Positions 51,589-61,748 of a stretch of DNA of 64,000 nucleotides are shown piece after piece. This DNA is from Aliiroseovarius sediminilitoris (GTDB taxonomy: Bacteria > Pseudomonadota > Alphaproteobacteria > Rhodobacterales > Rhodobacteraceae). Location of the stretch: positions 1,116,001-1,180,000 of the forward strand of contig NZ_FOJB01000001.1 in the NCBI RefSeq assembly GCF_900109955.1, written 5' to 3'. The notes beneath the pieces were generated by a model that had not been told where the DNA came from, ran no database searches, and saw nothing but the letters and a program-made list of their open reading frames with translations. Each line of letters opens with the position of its first letter. Within the stretch, counting starts at the first letter, position 1. A program made the translations under genes and the position numbers.

Positions 51589-52686
51589 TCAGGCGTTGAA
51601 CAGGAAGTGCAGAACGTCGCCGTCTTTAACCTGATAGGTTTTGCCTTCGGCGCGCATCTTGCCTGCCTCCTTGGCACCGCTTTCCCCACCCAATGCGATG
51701 TAGTCGTCATAGGGGATGGTTTCGGCCCGGATGAAGCCGCGTTCGAAATCGCCATGGATGACGCCAGCTGCTTGTGGCGCGCGGGTGCCTTCGCGGATGG
51801 TCCAGGCACGGGCCTCTTTCGGGCCGACGGTGAAATAGGTTTCCAGATGTAGAAGTTCATAGCCCGCACGGATCAGGCGATCCAGACCAGCTTCTTTCAG
51901 GCCCAACTCTTCCAGGAACATCTGCATGTCGTCGGCGTCAAGTTGGCTGATTTCTTCTTCGATCTTGGCGGAAATAACCACTGAAGCCGCGCCTTGTTCG
52001 GCGGCCATTTTCTCGACCGCTTGCGAATAGGCGTTTCCGCTGGCCGCATCGCTTTCATCCACGTTACAGACGTAAAGGATCTTCTTGGTGGTCAGAAGTT
52101 GCAGCATGTTCCAAGCCTTGCGATCTTCCTCGTCCACCTTGACGGTGCGGGCGGGTCGGCCGGCCTCAAGCGCCTCTTGTGCCGCGCGCATCAGACGCTC
52201 CTGCTGCACGGCTTCCTTGTCGCCGCCGCGCACCTTGCGCACGATGTTTTGCAACCGCTTCTCGATGCTTTCCAGATCGGCCAGCATCAACTCGGTCTCG
52301 ATCACCTCGGCGTCTTCAACCGGGTTCACACGGCCTTCGACATGGGTGACGTCGCCGTCGTCAAAGCAACGCAGGACGTGGGCAATGGCGTCCACTTCGC
52401 GGATGTTGGCCAGAAACTGGTTGCCCAGCCCTTCGCCTTTCGACGCACCCTTCACCAGACCGGCAATGTCGACGAAGGTCATCCGGGTCGGAATGATCTC
52501 TTTCGAACCAGCAATAGCGGCCAGTTTGTCCAGCCGGTCATCCGGCACGTTCACCTCGCCCACATTTGGTTCGATGGTGCAGAACGGAAAGTTCGCAGCC
52601 TGCGCCGCCGCCGTCTTGGTCAGTGCGTTGAAAAGGGTCGATTTACCGACATTCGGCAGACCGACGATGCCCATCTTGAAACCCAT
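51589..52686 (-). CDS. ychF: ribosome-binding GTPase/ATPase YchF
   Basis: YchF (OLA1 family) is an Obg-like ATPase involved in translation and stress. The 365-residue protein starts MGFKMGIVGLPNVGKSTLFN, with the G1 motif at residues 8-17. The G3 segment FVDIAGLVKGASKGEGLGNQ follows near residue 65, then a coiled-coil insertion, and a C-terminal TGS domain with YDDYIALGG and the end VKDGDVLHFLFN. I use the ATG at 52686 with GGAGG 6 bp upstream. Confidence 0.97.
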   Translation of the reverse strand: MGFKMGIVGLPNVGKSTLFNALTKTAAAQAANFPFCTIEPNVGEVNVPDDRLDKLAAIAGSKEIIPTRMTFVDIAGLVKGASKGEGLGNQFLANIREVDAIAHVLRCFDDGDVTHVEGRVNPVEDAEVIETELMLADLESIEKRLQNIVRKVRGGDKEAVQQERLMRAAQEALEAGRPARTVKVDEEDRKAWNMLQLLTTKKILYVCNVDESDAASGNAYSQAVEKMAAEQGAASVVISAKIEEEISQLDADDMQMFLEELGLKEAGLDRLIRAGYELLHLETYFTVGPKEARAWTIREGTRAPQAAGVIHGDFERGFIRAETIPYDDYIALGGESGAKEAGKMRAEGKTYQVKDGDVLHFLFNA

Positions 52687-52785
52687 CACGGCCTCCGTCA
52701 TTCAGTGTTCGGGGCCTTCTAGGGCTTTGACAGGATGGGCGCAAGCGTGGTGAAGTGGGAAGACGCGCAACAGAGGAGCTTTGCC

Positions 52786-53202
52786 ATGCAACCTATTCCT
52801 TACGTGTTTTTCAAAGATAACTGCCGAGAAGCCGTCACGCGCTATGGCGAGATTTTCGGCAATGGACCAGAGATCATGTCGTTCGCGGACATGCCGGACG
52901 AAGATCGCAAGCAGATGCCCGGCGTGCCGGATGACGCGGTGATGCATGCCAGCGTCGCCGTCGGTGACGGGATGCTGTTTGCCAGTGACGACCCAAGCGG
53001 CGAGACGCCGGAAATGGCGGGCTGCAATGTCTGCCTTTCCCTGCCGGATGAGGCCGAGACAAAGCGGGTCTTCGATGCTTTGGCAGATGGGGGTGATGTG
53101 CGAATGCCGCTGAGCCCGACGTTCTGGACATCGCTTTTTGGCACGTTGACCGACAAATTCGGAGTGCGTTGGATGATCATGGCGGACAGCGATTACGAGT
53201 GA
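52786..53202 (+). CDS. VOC/glyoxalase-like (PhnB-type) protein
   Basis: This protein of the vicinal oxygen chelate superfamily has 138 residues and resembles PhnB/YjdN. The beta-alpha-beta unit MQPIPYVFFKDNCREAVTRY starts the domain. The C-terminal pattern MPLSPTFWTSLFGTLTDKFG with VRWMIM is typical of the family. No substrate is known; PhnB-like proteins are often linked to unidentified metabolites. The ATG at 52786 has AGAGGAG 8 bp upstream. It lies 57 bp before trpA in the same direction. Confidence 0.9.
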   Translation: MQPIPYVFFKDNCREAVTRYGEIFGNGPEIMSFADMPDEDRKQMPGVPDDAVMHASVAVGDGMLFASDDPSGETPEMAGCNVCLSLPDEAETKRVFDALADGGDVRMPLSPTFWTSLFGTLTDKFGVRWMIMADSDYE

Positions 53203-53259
53203 CCCATTGATTTTCCCGACCGTATTCGGCACATCGGTTCTGAACATGACAAAGGACGG

Positions 53260-54054
53260 ATGATGACCCGAATTGATGCGAAGTTTGCTGCCTTGGCCGA
53301 AAAGGGTCAGAAGGCGTTCGTCAGCTACATCATGGGCGGTGATCCCGATATGGCGACCTCGCTTGAGGTGATGAAAGGGCTGCCTCGGGCAGGCGTTGAT
53401 ATTATCGAATTGGGCGTGCCGTTTACCGACCCGATGGCGGATGGGCCGACCATTCAGCTTGCGGGACAACGTGCGCTGGAAGGCGGCATGACCCTGCAAA
53501 AGACGCTGGATATGGCGGCGGAGTTTCGTAAGGATGACGATACGACCCCGATTGTTCTGATGGGATACTACAACCCGATCTATAGCCGGGGCGTGGACAA
53601 GTTTCTTGCCGATGCAAAGGCGGCAGGTGTGGATGGGCTGATCGTTGTCGACCTGCCCCCGGAAGAGGACGACGAGCTTTGCATTCCAGCACAGAAGGCG
53701 GGATTGAACTTCATTCGGCTGGCGACCCCGACCACTGACAACAAACGCTTGCCGAAAGTGCTGCAAAACACTTCGGGCTTTGTCTATTACGTGTCTGTCA
53801 CAGGTGTGACCGGGGCGTCCGAAGCGCAAGCCGCGAATGTCGGGCCCGAGGTCGCGCGCATCAAAGCCGCGACGGATATTCCCGTGATCGTTGGCTTTGG
53901 CGTGAACACCCCCGAAAAGGCGCAAGCGATTGCCAGCGTTGCCGATGGCACTGTTGTGGGCAGCGCGATCGTGTCGAAGATCGCGGCGGGTGAACCGGTC
54001 GCGGATGTGCTGGCCTTCGTGAAGACACTGGCCGACGGGGCGCATCGCGGCTGA
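53260..54054 (+). CDS. trpA: tryptophan synthase alpha subunit
   Basis: TrpA cleaves indole-3-glycerol phosphate to indole and glyceraldehyde phosphate. The 264-residue TIM barrel has the catalytic Glu in [18 protein letters not shown] (about residue 51) and the Asp just after it. The [13 protein letters not shown] segment and the C-terminal phosphate loop [14 protein letters not shown] and [12 protein letters not shown] are also present. trpB is not adjacent, so trpA stands apart from it here. The convergent FAD oxidoreductase ends 3 bp away. Confidence 0.97.
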   Translation: MMTRIDAKFAALAEKGQKAFVSYIMGGDPDMATSLEVMKGLPRAGVDIIELGVPFTDPMADGPTIQLAGQRALEGGMTLQKTLDMAAEFRKDDDTTPIVLMGYYNPIYSRGVDKFLADAKAAGVDGLIVVDLPPEEDDELCIPAQKAGLNFIRLATPTTDNKRLPKVLQNTSGFVYYVSVTGVTGASEAQAANVGPEVARIKAATDIPVIVGFGVNTPEKAQAIASVADGTVVGSAIVSKIAAGEPVADVLAFVKTLADGAHRG

Positions 54055-54057
54055 CGT

Positions 54058-55269
54058 CTAGATCACTGCGGTTTCACCAATCGGGCGGCCTTCTACGATC
54101 CGGTCATAGCCAAACGGGCAAAGGTCCAGCGTCTGGAAGCTGCCGGTTGTGATCAACTCGGCAAGGCCGCGCCCCATCGCGGGGGCTTGTTGCAGTCCGT
54201 GGCCGGAAAAACCGTTGATAAAATAGAAGTTCTCAACCTTGTTATGTGGGCCAAGAACGGCATTTTGATCCAGTGTGTTATAGGCATAATGACCCGCCCA
54301 TTCGTGCACGATCTTCAGGGCGTCGAACTGGGGAATACGCGTCGCCACGATCGGCCAGACATGATGCTCCCATAGCCCGTGATCCATATGGAAATCATCG
54401 GGGTCGACTGCCGGATCGGGGTCGGGCCGCGCGCCGATCATATAGGTTTCGGGACCATCCTGTCTGATGTGAACGCCAGATGGGTCGATGGTCAGGGGAA
54501 GCTGACGATCAAGCGGACGCTCTGCTTTGACCACCCATGTGAACCGCTTCCGTGGCTCGACGGGGATGTCCAACCCCGCCATGCGCGCGACCAGTCTGGC
54601 GCGCGGACCGGCGGCGTTGACCAGATGACCACAAGACAGCGTCTGTCCTGAGGACAGGGTAACATTGACCACTTTATCCTGCGCCGTGGTGATTGCCTCA
54701 ACCTCGCCCGCCACATATTCGACACCGGCGGCGACCGCTTTGCGTCGGAACCAATCAAACAACGCCCCACCATCCCAGTAGCCTTCGTCGCGCGTGCCGT
54801 GGCTTCCTAAAAGAATGTCGTCCAACTGATAGAACGGAAAATCCTGCGCAATCTCGTCTCGCGACAGAATACGGGTGGCCGCGCCAAGGCGGCGCTGCAT
54901 CGCTTGCGCGGCGCGCAGCGCGTCGGCATGCGCCTTGTTGTGGGCGAGATAAAGATACCCGAAGCTTTGGATGGTCAGATCTTCGATGCGGGGGTCGCCG
55001 CCCATATTGGCCCGCAAATTCTTGATGAAGGAAGCGGTGAATTGCGAGATACGCACATTTAGCGGCTCGCTGAATTGCTGCCGGAGGCAGGAGTTCGTAT
55101 GTGCCGTAGAGCACAGCGCATAGCTTGGGTCACGTTCGACCACCAATATACGGCCCTGAAAATCCGGTGATTGGCTCAGCCACCAAGCCACCGACGACCC
55201 CATGATGGCTCCGCCCACGATGATCACATCATAGGTTTGTTGGTGTGGATCTGTCGCCATCGCAGCCAC
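54058..55269 (-). CDS. FAD-dependent oxidoreductase (DAO family)
   Basis: DAO-family flavoprotein of 403 residues. The FAD motif YDVIIVGGAIMGSSVAWWLS is near residues 13-32. The C-terminal VENFYFINGFSGHGLQQAPA and AMGRGLAELIT (about residues 345-375) resemble FOXRED1 and sarcosine/glycine oxidase relatives. It probably oxidises a secondary or N-methylated amine. It has no transporter or regulator next to it that would name the substrate. Start choice among the first Mets is uncertain. Confidence 0.85.
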   Translation of the reverse strand: MAAMATDPHQQTYDVIIVGGAIMGSSVAWWLSQSPDFQGRILVVERDPSYALCSTAHTNSCLRQQFSEPLNVRISQFTASFIKNLRANMGGDPRIEDLTIQSFGYLYLAHNKAHADALRAAQAMQRRLGAATRILSRDEIAQDFPFYQLDDILLGSHGTRDEGYWDGGALFDWFRRKAVAAGVEYVAGEVEAITTAQDKVVNVTLSSGQTLSCGHLVNAAGPRARLVARMAGLDIPVEPRKRFTWVVKAERPLDRQLPLTIDPSGVHIRQDGPETYMIGARPDPDPAVDPDDFHMDHGLWEHHVWPIVATRIPQFDALKIVHEWAGHYAYNTLDQNAVLGPHNKVENFYFINGFSGHGLQQAPAMGRGLAELITTGSFQTLDLCPFGYDRIVEGRPIGETAVI

Positions 55270-55314
55270 TTGATCAAGCTGGGTCAGAGGTGCTGCGGAA
55301 CCGCCAACGCCCCG

Positions 55315-55815
55315 TCATCGCGTCGCCTCCCGCGCCCATGACAGGACGGCATCATGGTCAGGGGAAAGCTGTTCGGCGTCGCCAACAAACGCCATGAACG
55401 CCTCGCGCGACCCTTCGGAAACACCGATGATCGCCGGGATGTCGCGGGCCAGTGCTTCGCCCACGGCTTCACGAAAGCCACGCCCCTCGGCTTCCTGTTT
55501 GCCGAATTTGTTGACGATCAGAAGATCGGCACCGGCTTTCAAACGGTCTTCGGTTTGCCCCACCGCTGTCTCCAACGCATCGGGGTTCAGTTTGCAGCCG
55601 CGCGCGTTGGCACCAAGATACTGGCTGATGCGGATCTTTGGACCGTCAGGCAACACCAGGACATCCATATCGCAATGGTGATCCTCGGCGCGTTCGGTAT
55701 CAAGCTGGACGGTCCCGCACAGGGCCAGACCTTGCCGCGTCAACGCGTCCGCGACGCCTGCAAGCAACAGGTTGGTTTTGCCCCGACCGGGCGCGATGAC
55801 ATAGGCGAGTTTCAT
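55315..55815 (-). CDS. DUF2478 family protein
   Basis: This 166-residue protein is of the DUF2478 type. A glycine-rich APGRGKTNLLLAGVADAL at residues 8-25 resembles a nucleotide-binding loop. The conserved ADLLIVNKFGKQEAEGRGF segment (about residues 95-113) is the family mark. Members are often found near molybdenum or nucleotide-linked genes, but there is no such context here. Function is unknown. It has its own start and reads leftward toward the DAO gene. Confidence 0.8.
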   Translation of the reverse strand: MKLAYVIAPGRGKTNLLLAGVADALTRQGLALCGTVQLDTERAEDHHCDMDVLVLPDGPKIRISQYLGANARGCKLNPDALETAVGQTEDRLKAGADLLIVNKFGKQEAEGRGFREAVGEALARDIPAIIGVSEGSREAFMAFVGDAEQLSPDHDAVLSWAREATR

Positions 55816-55947
55816 GCAATCCCCAATCGACCGTGCTTATCAGATGCCAATCGGAACGGGCGTTGTCAATTGCCGTGACGCCCCTCTGATGCGCTTGCGT
55901 GGTGCGACCGGCTGTGGCCAGATGTTGGAAAAGAAAGGTGCGCCATC

Positions 55948-56811
55948 ATGAAGCTGAAACTCCCTGATCACCGACCGCCGCGAGATGCAGCGCAGCGCCG
56001 CGCAGTCGCGCCAGTTATTTGCTATCCTGTCGATGGATTGCCTGTACCAAATATAGCGCTCTATCGGGCCGCGCGGAAAACAGCGAGAAAAATCACTGAA
56101 GTGCTGGTGCCGCCGCGGGATGCGAAGGTGTTTCAAGTGCCCGCAGGTCATTACTTTCGGATCAATTCGGTAGAGGGACCACAGGTTGGAGATCTGAATC
56201 TGTGGAATCTGCACGATCTGCACGAAAGGTTCTATTCAGGCAAGACGCGGGCGCTCCATGGCACGCATCTGTCTGTATCAGATCGGATTTGGTCAAGTCA
56301 TCCCTATCTGCGTCCCATCGCAACCATCGTTGAAGACACGCTTGATTGGTACGGGTTTGACGAATTTGGTGGGTCCGTTCACGATGTGATCGGCACGCGG
56401 TGCGACCCGTACACACATAATCTGCTGGTGGGCGGTCACTATCACCATTGTTGCCATTCTAACCTGACGCGCGCGCTGGCCGATTACCTTGACTGCCCTG
56501 CATGTGACGCCGAACCACACATCCACGATGTTTTGAATGTTTTCATGTGCACGGGTTTCACGCGGGACACGGGGCAGTATTTCATGAAAGCCAGCCCGGT
56601 GCGGCCCGGTGACTATCTAGAGTTCTTTGCCGAAATTGACCTGCTTGGGGCGCTCAGCACCTGCCCTGGGGGTGATTGTTCGTCCGAGCACAGCTCGGAT
56701 ACCGCCACCTGCCACCCGTTGATGATCGAGCTGTTCGCGCCGACAGAAAATGCACTAAGGGATTGGTCACAGCCGCCGGTGAACGGCTATGACCGGACGC
56801 ATGGGGTTTGA
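55948..56811 (+). CDS. DUF1989/urea carboxylase-associated family protein
   Basis: This 287-residue protein belongs to the DUF1989 (urea carboxylase-associated) type. It shows the N-terminal KVFQVPAGHYFRINSVEGPQ and the QVGDLNLWNLHD segment. Many conserved His and Cys residues form a possible metal site (HYHHCCHSN, about residue 168, and CPACDAEPHIHD). In other genomes such genes lie beside urea carboxylase or carbamate metabolism. No such partner is in this window, so the role is open. Confidence 0.85.
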   Translation: MKLKLPDHRPPRDAAQRRAVAPVICYPVDGLPVPNIALYRAARKTARKITEVLVPPRDAKVFQVPAGHYFRINSVEGPQVGDLNLWNLHDLHERFYSGKTRALHGTHLSVSDRIWSSHPYLRPIATIVEDTLDWYGFDEFGGSVHDVIGTRCDPYTHNLLVGGHYHHCCHSNLTRALADYLDCPACDAEPHIHDVLNVFMCTGFTRDTGQYFMKASPVRPGDYLEFFAEIDLLGALSTCPGGDCSSEHSSDTATCHPLMIELFAPTENALRDWSQPPVNGYDRTHGV

Positions 56812-56820
56812 CCGCGCAGA

Positions 56821-57525
56821 TCACGCGAAGGCGGCTTCCAGTGCAATCTCGATCATGTCGCCAAAGGTCTTCTCGCGCTGATCGGATGGCAGCGCCTCGC
56901 CGGTTTGCAAGTGATCGGATACGGTCATGATCCCAAGCGCCCGCACGCCATGACGGGCGGCAAGGGTGTAAAGCTCGGCGGCCTCCATCTCGACCCCAAG
57001 GATCCCGTGACGGGTCATTTGTTCGTTCAGGTCAGGGCGTTCGTCATAGAAGGTGTCCGAGCTGTAGATGCCGCCCACATGCACCCCCACATCGCGTTTT
57101 CGTGTCGCAGCAACGGCGGCTTCCAGCAGGCCATAATCGGCGCAAGGTGAGTAATTCAAGTCGCGAAAGATCGTGGATGACGGCGTTGCGACTGTTGTGC
57201 AGGTCATGGCGATGATCACATCACGGACCTTAACCTGCGGCTGCATCCCCCCGATAGAGCCGACGCGGATCAGGGTTTTCACGCCGTAATCCCTGATCAA
57301 CTCGTTGGCATAGATCGACAGGCTCGGCATCCCCATGCCTGACCCTTGAATTGATACCCGATTACCCCTGTAAGTGCCGGTAAATCCGAGCATTCCGCGC
57401 ACCTCGTTCACCAGTTCCGCACCGTCCAGAAAGGTCTCGGCGGCCCAGCGGGCGCGATAGGGGTCGCCCGGCATCAGGACAGTTTCTGCGATCTGGCCGG
57501 GTGCGGCACCGATGTGGATGGTCAT
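56821..57525 (-). CDS. deoD: purine nucleoside phosphorylase (DeoD type)
   Basis: DeoD-type nucleoside phosphorylase, 234 residues, which splits purine nucleosides to base and ribose-1-phosphate. It has the phosphate-binding [16 protein letters not shown] near residue 20, [20 protein letters not shown], and the conserved [20 protein letters not shown] (about residues 180-199). The length matches the family. It is convergent with the DUF1989 gene, 9 bp apart. Confidence 0.95.
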   Translation of the reverse strand: MTIHIGAAPGQIAETVLMPGDPYRARWAAETFLDGAELVNEVRGMLGFTGTYRGNRVSIQGSGMGMPSLSIYANELIRDYGVKTLIRVGSIGGMQPQVKVRDVIIAMTCTTVATPSSTIFRDLNYSPCADYGLLEAAVAATRKRDVGVHVGGIYSSDTFYDERPDLNEQMTRHGILGVEMEAAELYTLAARHGVRALGIMTVSDHLQTGEALPSDQREKTFGDMIEIALEAAFA

Positions 57526-57554
57526 AGCTATCTCCTGTGGGTAAAGTCACGCAT

Positions 57555-58097
57555 ATGAAACCGGAATCCCTGATGCGCGCGCTGTTCTTTGCCCTCTTTA
57601 TCCTCCCACTTCCTGCCTTGGCGCAAGAGCCGGGCGAGCTTGCATTGGTGAAGAAGGTGTTTGCGAAACTGCAACCGATCTCGATCCGGGCCAATCGCGA
57701 ATATTGCGGGTATATCGGGTATGATCGCTCCGGCAAGCTCGTGGCGTCGAAGGCGTGGCGCGGCGGCAAGGGCACCTGTCGGGCGCGCGACCCCGACAAC
57801 TTGGTCAATGTCGTGTCGTCCTATCACACCCACGGTGCCTTCTCGTCCCGCTATGCCAACGAAGTGCCGTCAGGCGACGATATGGCCACCGACGAGTTTG
57901 AAGGCGTCAACGGCTGGGTCGCCACGCCCGGCGGTCGGCTTTGGTATATCGACACGCAAAAGATGGTGGCGCGGCATGTGTGCGGTATCGGTTGCCTGCC
58001 AATGGATGCGAACTTCCTTGAAGGCGATATGGGACCAATCGCGCCCCGTTATCAATATGACCAGTTGATCGATAAGCTGATGTCGTTTGGCGGGTGA
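57555..58097 (+). CDS. DUF4329 protein with JAMM-like motif
   Basis: Exported 180-residue protein: a signal peptide (residues 1-24, ending ALAQ) is followed by a DUF4329 domain. The motif SYHTHGAFSS at residues 89-98 and PSGDD at 105-109 gives His-x-His, Ser and Asp residues like the JAMM/MPN zinc protease site, with Glu49 a possible partner. The His-x-His to Ser spacing (12) is longer than in classic JAMM. It may be a zinc peptidase or an inactive relative. I use the ATG at 57555. Confidence 0.78.
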   Translation: MKPESLMRALFFALFILPLPALAQEPGELALVKKVFAKLQPISIRANREYCGYIGYDRSGKLVASKAWRGGKGTCRARDPDNLVNVVSSYHTHGAFSSRYANEVPSGDDMATDEFEGVNGWVATPGGRLWYIDTQKMVARHVCGIGCLPMDANFLEGDMGPIAPRYQYDQLIDKLMSFGG

Positions 58098-58100
58098 TGC

Positions 58101-60068
58101 CTATTCCGCCGCGACGGTTTTGGGCGCAACCAACGTCACAATATCTTCCATGATGGTGTTCAATTCGAAATCCTTCGGCGTATAGACCTTGGCAACACCC
58201 ATCGCGCGCAGACGGTTGGCATCGTCGTCCGGAATGATACCGCCCGCGACCACCGGGATGTGACCCAGTCCGGCCGCGCGCATCCGTTCGATCAGTTCTT
58301 CCAGAAGCGGGATGTGGCTGCCTGACAGGATTGACAGGCCGACCACGTGGGCTTTGGTTTCAAGCGCGGATGCGACCAGTTCTTCCGGCGTCAGACGAAT
58401 GCCTTCATAGGTAATGTCCATTCCGCAATCTCGGGCACGGGCGGCAATCTGCTCGGCCCCGTTAGAATGACCATCCAACCCAGGTTTGCCCACAAGAAAG
58501 GTCAGGCGACGGCCAAGCGCGTCAGAGACCGCATCCACACGGGCGCGAATATCGTCCAGCCCTTCGGTGCGGTTTGATGGGTTTTTCGACACGCCCGTCG
58601 GTGCACGATACTGGCCAAAGGTCTGGCGCATCACTTCGCCCCATTCACCTGTCGTCACACCCGCTTTGGCGGCGGCGATTGAGGGCGGCATGATGTTGTC
58701 GCCGGACTTGGCTGCGATGCGCAGATTTTCCAACGCTTGCTTAACATCGGTCGCATTGCGATCGGCACGCCATTGCTCAAGACGTGCGATCTGATCGGCC
58801 TCGGCTTCCTGATCAGCGACCATGATCGCGCCATCCCCTGCCGTAAGCGGGCTTTCGGCGGCTTCGGTCCAGCGGTTCACACCGACCACGGTGGTTTCGC
58901 CCGCCTCGATCTTGTTGATGCGGCGGGCATTTGAATCCACCAAACGCGACTTCATGTATTCGATGGCCGCCACCGCGCCGCCCATCCCGTCAATCTGGGC
59001 CAGTTCGGCGCGTGCACCGTCTTTCAACTCGGCCACTTTACGGTCCACAGCGGGGTTTTCGTCAAACAGGTCATCGAACTCCAGAAGGTCCGTTTCATAC
59101 GCAAGGATCTGTTGCATCCGAAGGGACCATTGCTGATCCCATGGGCGGGGCAGGCCAAGCGCCTCGTTCCACGCCGGCAGCTGCACGGCGCGGGCGCGGG
59201 CATTTTTCGACAGCGTAACCGCCAGCATTTCGATCAGGATGCGATAGACGTTGTTTTCTGGCTGCTGCTCGGTCAGGCCCAGCGAGTTCACCTGAACCCC
59301 ATAGCGGAAACGGCGGAATTTCGGGTCTTCCACACCATAGCGGTCGCGGGTGATTTCATCCCACAACTCGACAAAGGCGCGCATCTTGCACATCTCGGTG
59401 ACGAACCGGATGCCCGCGTTTACGAAGAAGCTGATGCGGCCTACCATGGCTGGGAAGGCGTCCGCCGGGACTTTGTTTTTCAGATCGTCCAGCACGGCGA
59501 TGGCGGTGGCAAGCGCGAAGGCCAGTTCTTCTTCGGGCGTCGCGCCTGCCTCTTGCAGGTGATAGGAACACACGTTCATCGGGTTCCACTTTGGCAGATG
59601 CTGGCGCGTATAGGCGGCGACATCGGTGATCATGCGCAGGGACGGCTCGGGCGGGCAGACATAGGTGCCGCGTGACAGGTATTCCTTTATGATATCGTTC
59701 TGCACCGTGCCTTGCAGCTTGGATACATCCGCGCCCTGTTCTTCAGCGGCTGCAATATAGAGCGACAACAACCACGGCGCAGTGGCGTTGATCGTCATCG
59801 AGGTGTTCATCTGCTCCAGCGGGATATTTTCAAACAATGCCCGCATGTCCCCCAGATGGCCAAGCGGCACGCCCACCTTGCCCACTTCACCGCGCGACAG
59901 TTTGTGGTCACTGTCATAGCCCGTCTGAGTTGGCAGATCGAAGGCCACCGATAGGCCCGTCTGACCTTTGGCCAGATTGGTGCGGTAAAGCTCGTTCGAG
60001 GCTTTGGCGGTCGAGTGACCGGCATAGGTGCGGAAAAGCCAGGGGCGGATCGAGTTTTGGCTGGGCAT
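58101..60068 (-). CDS. ecm: ethylmalonyl-CoA mutase
   Basis: B12-dependent mutase that converts (2R)-ethylmalonyl-CoA to methylsuccinyl-CoA in the ethylmalonyl-CoA pathway. The 655-residue protein has the substrate domain with AFDLPTQTGYDSDHKLSRGE near residue 43. The C-terminal cobalamin domain holds the Asp-x-His-x-x-Gly motif in KPGLDGHSNGAEQIAA (about residue 555) and the GLSILSGSHIPLL segment. The single-chain length and the co-located ccr separate it from methylmalonyl-CoA mutase. The start at 60068 follows a spaced leader of interest. Confidence 0.92.
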   Translation of the reverse strand: MPSQNSIRPWLFRTYAGHSTAKASNELYRTNLAKGQTGLSVAFDLPTQTGYDSDHKLSRGEVGKVGVPLGHLGDMRALFENIPLEQMNTSMTINATAPWLLSLYIAAAEEQGADVSKLQGTVQNDIIKEYLSRGTYVCPPEPSLRMITDVAAYTRQHLPKWNPMNVCSYHLQEAGATPEEELAFALATAIAVLDDLKNKVPADAFPAMVGRISFFVNAGIRFVTEMCKMRAFVELWDEITRDRYGVEDPKFRRFRYGVQVNSLGLTEQQPENNVYRILIEMLAVTLSKNARARAVQLPAWNEALGLPRPWDQQWSLRMQQILAYETDLLEFDDLFDENPAVDRKVAELKDGARAELAQIDGMGGAVAAIEYMKSRLVDSNARRINKIEAGETTVVGVNRWTEAAESPLTAGDGAIMVADQEAEADQIARLEQWRADRNATDVKQALENLRIAAKSGDNIMPPSIAAAKAGVTTGEWGEVMRQTFGQYRAPTGVSKNPSNRTEGLDDIRARVDAVSDALGRRLTFLVGKPGLDGHSNGAEQIAARARDCGMDITYEGIRLTPEELVASALETKAHVVGLSILSGSHIPLLEELIERMRAAGLGHIPVVAGGIIPDDDANRLRAMGVAKVYTPKDFELNTIMEDIVTLVAPKTVAAE

Positions 60069-60296
60069 GTCAGAGACTCATCGTTTTGTTGCGCTGCAGC
60101 ATTTTTCGCAGACGAAAGAATATTACGCAAGGGTGAAATTCGTGGGAAGAAAGTTGCGCAAGGTGCGGCATGCATCGATCTTTTTGGGGCGCAGTGGATA
60201 GTCTTGCAGCATACGATCCAATTCACACCACCGGATTGCTTTTGCGGCACGACGCGCCGTCTTTACCTTGTCGCTTTTTCCTGAAAACGTAGCGCC

Positions 60297-61748
60297 ATGA
60301 CGCGTTCCATAGAATTGCCCCTGTGGCTTCTTGTTCTGATTCTGGCTTTCGCCACGGTGACGTTCGCGTCCCATTTCCTGTTTCCTTCGGTCCGCTGGTT
60401 CTTCCGCAAGCGACTTGAGCGGGCGGTGGAACGGCTGAATGAAAAGCTCGAACGTCCGATCGAGCCGTTCAAACTGGCGCGTCGCTATGACATGGTTCAA
60501 CGCCTCTCATATGACCCCGAGGTTGCAAAGGCGATCGCCGAACATGCGCGCAAATCGGGCATGCCAGAGCAAGTCGCCTTTGAAACCGCACAACGCTATG
60601 CTCGCGAGATCGTGCCACGGTTTTCGGCCACAGCATATTTTGGCTTCGGTATATGGATTGCCAAACTGCTCAGCCGTTCTTTCTATCGTGTGCGACTTGG
60701 GGCTTTCGATGAGGCGCGGTTGAAAGAGATCGATCCGGATTCGACCATCGTCTTCGTGATGAACCATCGGTCGAACATGGATTACGTTCTGGTCACGTGG
60801 CTGGCCGCTGAACGGTCACATCTTTCCTATGCCGTGGGGGAATGGGCGCGGGTCTGGCCGCTACGCATGTTGATACGGTCGATGGGTGCCTATTTCATTC
60901 GTCGAAAAAGTCGCAATGCTTTGTATCGCAAGGTGTTGTCGCGCTATGTGCGACTGGCAACGGATGGCGGGGTCACACAAGCGATGTTTCCCGAAGGCGG
61001 ATTAAGCCTGAATGGAACTGTCGGCGAGCCGAAACTGGGGCTGCTGAGCTATCTTGTGCAGGACTTTGATCCAGAGGTGAACCGCAACGTCGTCTTTGTC
61101 CCCGTCGCCATGAACTATGATCGCGTGCTGGAGGATCGGGTGCTTGTCAGGGCCGATATCTTGGGCAATCGGCGGTTTGGGTTGCGATTCAAATACGTCG
61201 CCCGCCACATCGGGCGCCATGTTTGGCAACGTGTGACGGGGAAGTTCCATCGTTTCGGGTATGCCAGTGTGTCATTTGGTGCGCCCTTATCGCTGAACGA
61301 ATATCTCGCGAGCCACAGGACGGAGGAAGACCCACTGGAAAACCTGGGCCACGAGCTGATGTCACGCATTCGCGATGTGGTGCCCGTTCTACCTGTTCCC
61401 GTTGTGGCGGCAATCATGCTTGAGCAAGAGACGTTGACCCGCGCCGAGGTGGAAGCCCGCTTTGCGGCGCTGGTCTCGGATATGGAGGCCTCGGGTGCCC
61501 ATGTGCATCTGCCGCGTGGAGATATGAGCTATGCGACGGAAGTTGGTATCAGGCTGCTGTCATTGCGTAAGCTGATCGTCGAAGAAGGCGAGGGACCACT
61601 TGCCCGGTATCGTGTCAACCAGCCTGATCGCTTGATTCTAGCCTATTACGCGAACTCCATTGCACATTTGTCCGATGCCATCACGACGGTTCAGATGTCT
61701 GATTTGAGCCCGGCCGAGGTCGCGGACGCGGCCGGTTTTCCGGACTGA
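60297..61748 (+). CDS. glycerol-3-phosphate acyltransferase-like protein (PlsB/PlsC-type)
   Basis: Acyltransferase of 483 residues with an N-terminal transmembrane helix (residues 6-26). The catalytic His-x4-Asp is in MNHRSNMDYVLVTWL (about residue 155). The FPEGGLSLNGTVGEPKLGL segment and a long C-terminal part, larger than PlsC, point to a PlsB-like glycerol-3-phosphate acyltransferase in phospholipid synthesis. It lies between ecm and ccr and reads toward ccr. Confidence 0.87.
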   Translation: MTRSIELPLWLLVLILAFATVTFASHFLFPSVRWFFRKRLERAVERLNEKLERPIEPFKLARRYDMVQRLSYDPEVAKAIAEHARKSGMPEQVAFETAQRYAREIVPRFSATAYFGFGIWIAKLLSRSFYRVRLGAFDEARLKEIDPDSTIVFVMNHRSNMDYVLVTWLAAERSHLSYAVGEWARVWPLRMLIRSMGAYFIRRKSRNALYRKVLSRYVRLATDGGVTQAMFPEGGLSLNGTVGEPKLGLLSYLVQDFDPEVNRNVVFVPVAMNYDRVLEDRVLVRADILGNRRFGLRFKYVARHIGRHVWQRVTGKFHRFGYASVSFGAPLSLNEYLASHRTEEDPLENLGHELMSRIRDVVPVLPVPVVAAIMLEQETLTRAEVEARFAALVSDMEASGAHVHLPRGDMSYATEVGIRLLSLRKLIVEEGEGPLARYRVNQPDRLILAYYANSIAHLSDAITTVQMSDLSPAEVADAAGFPD

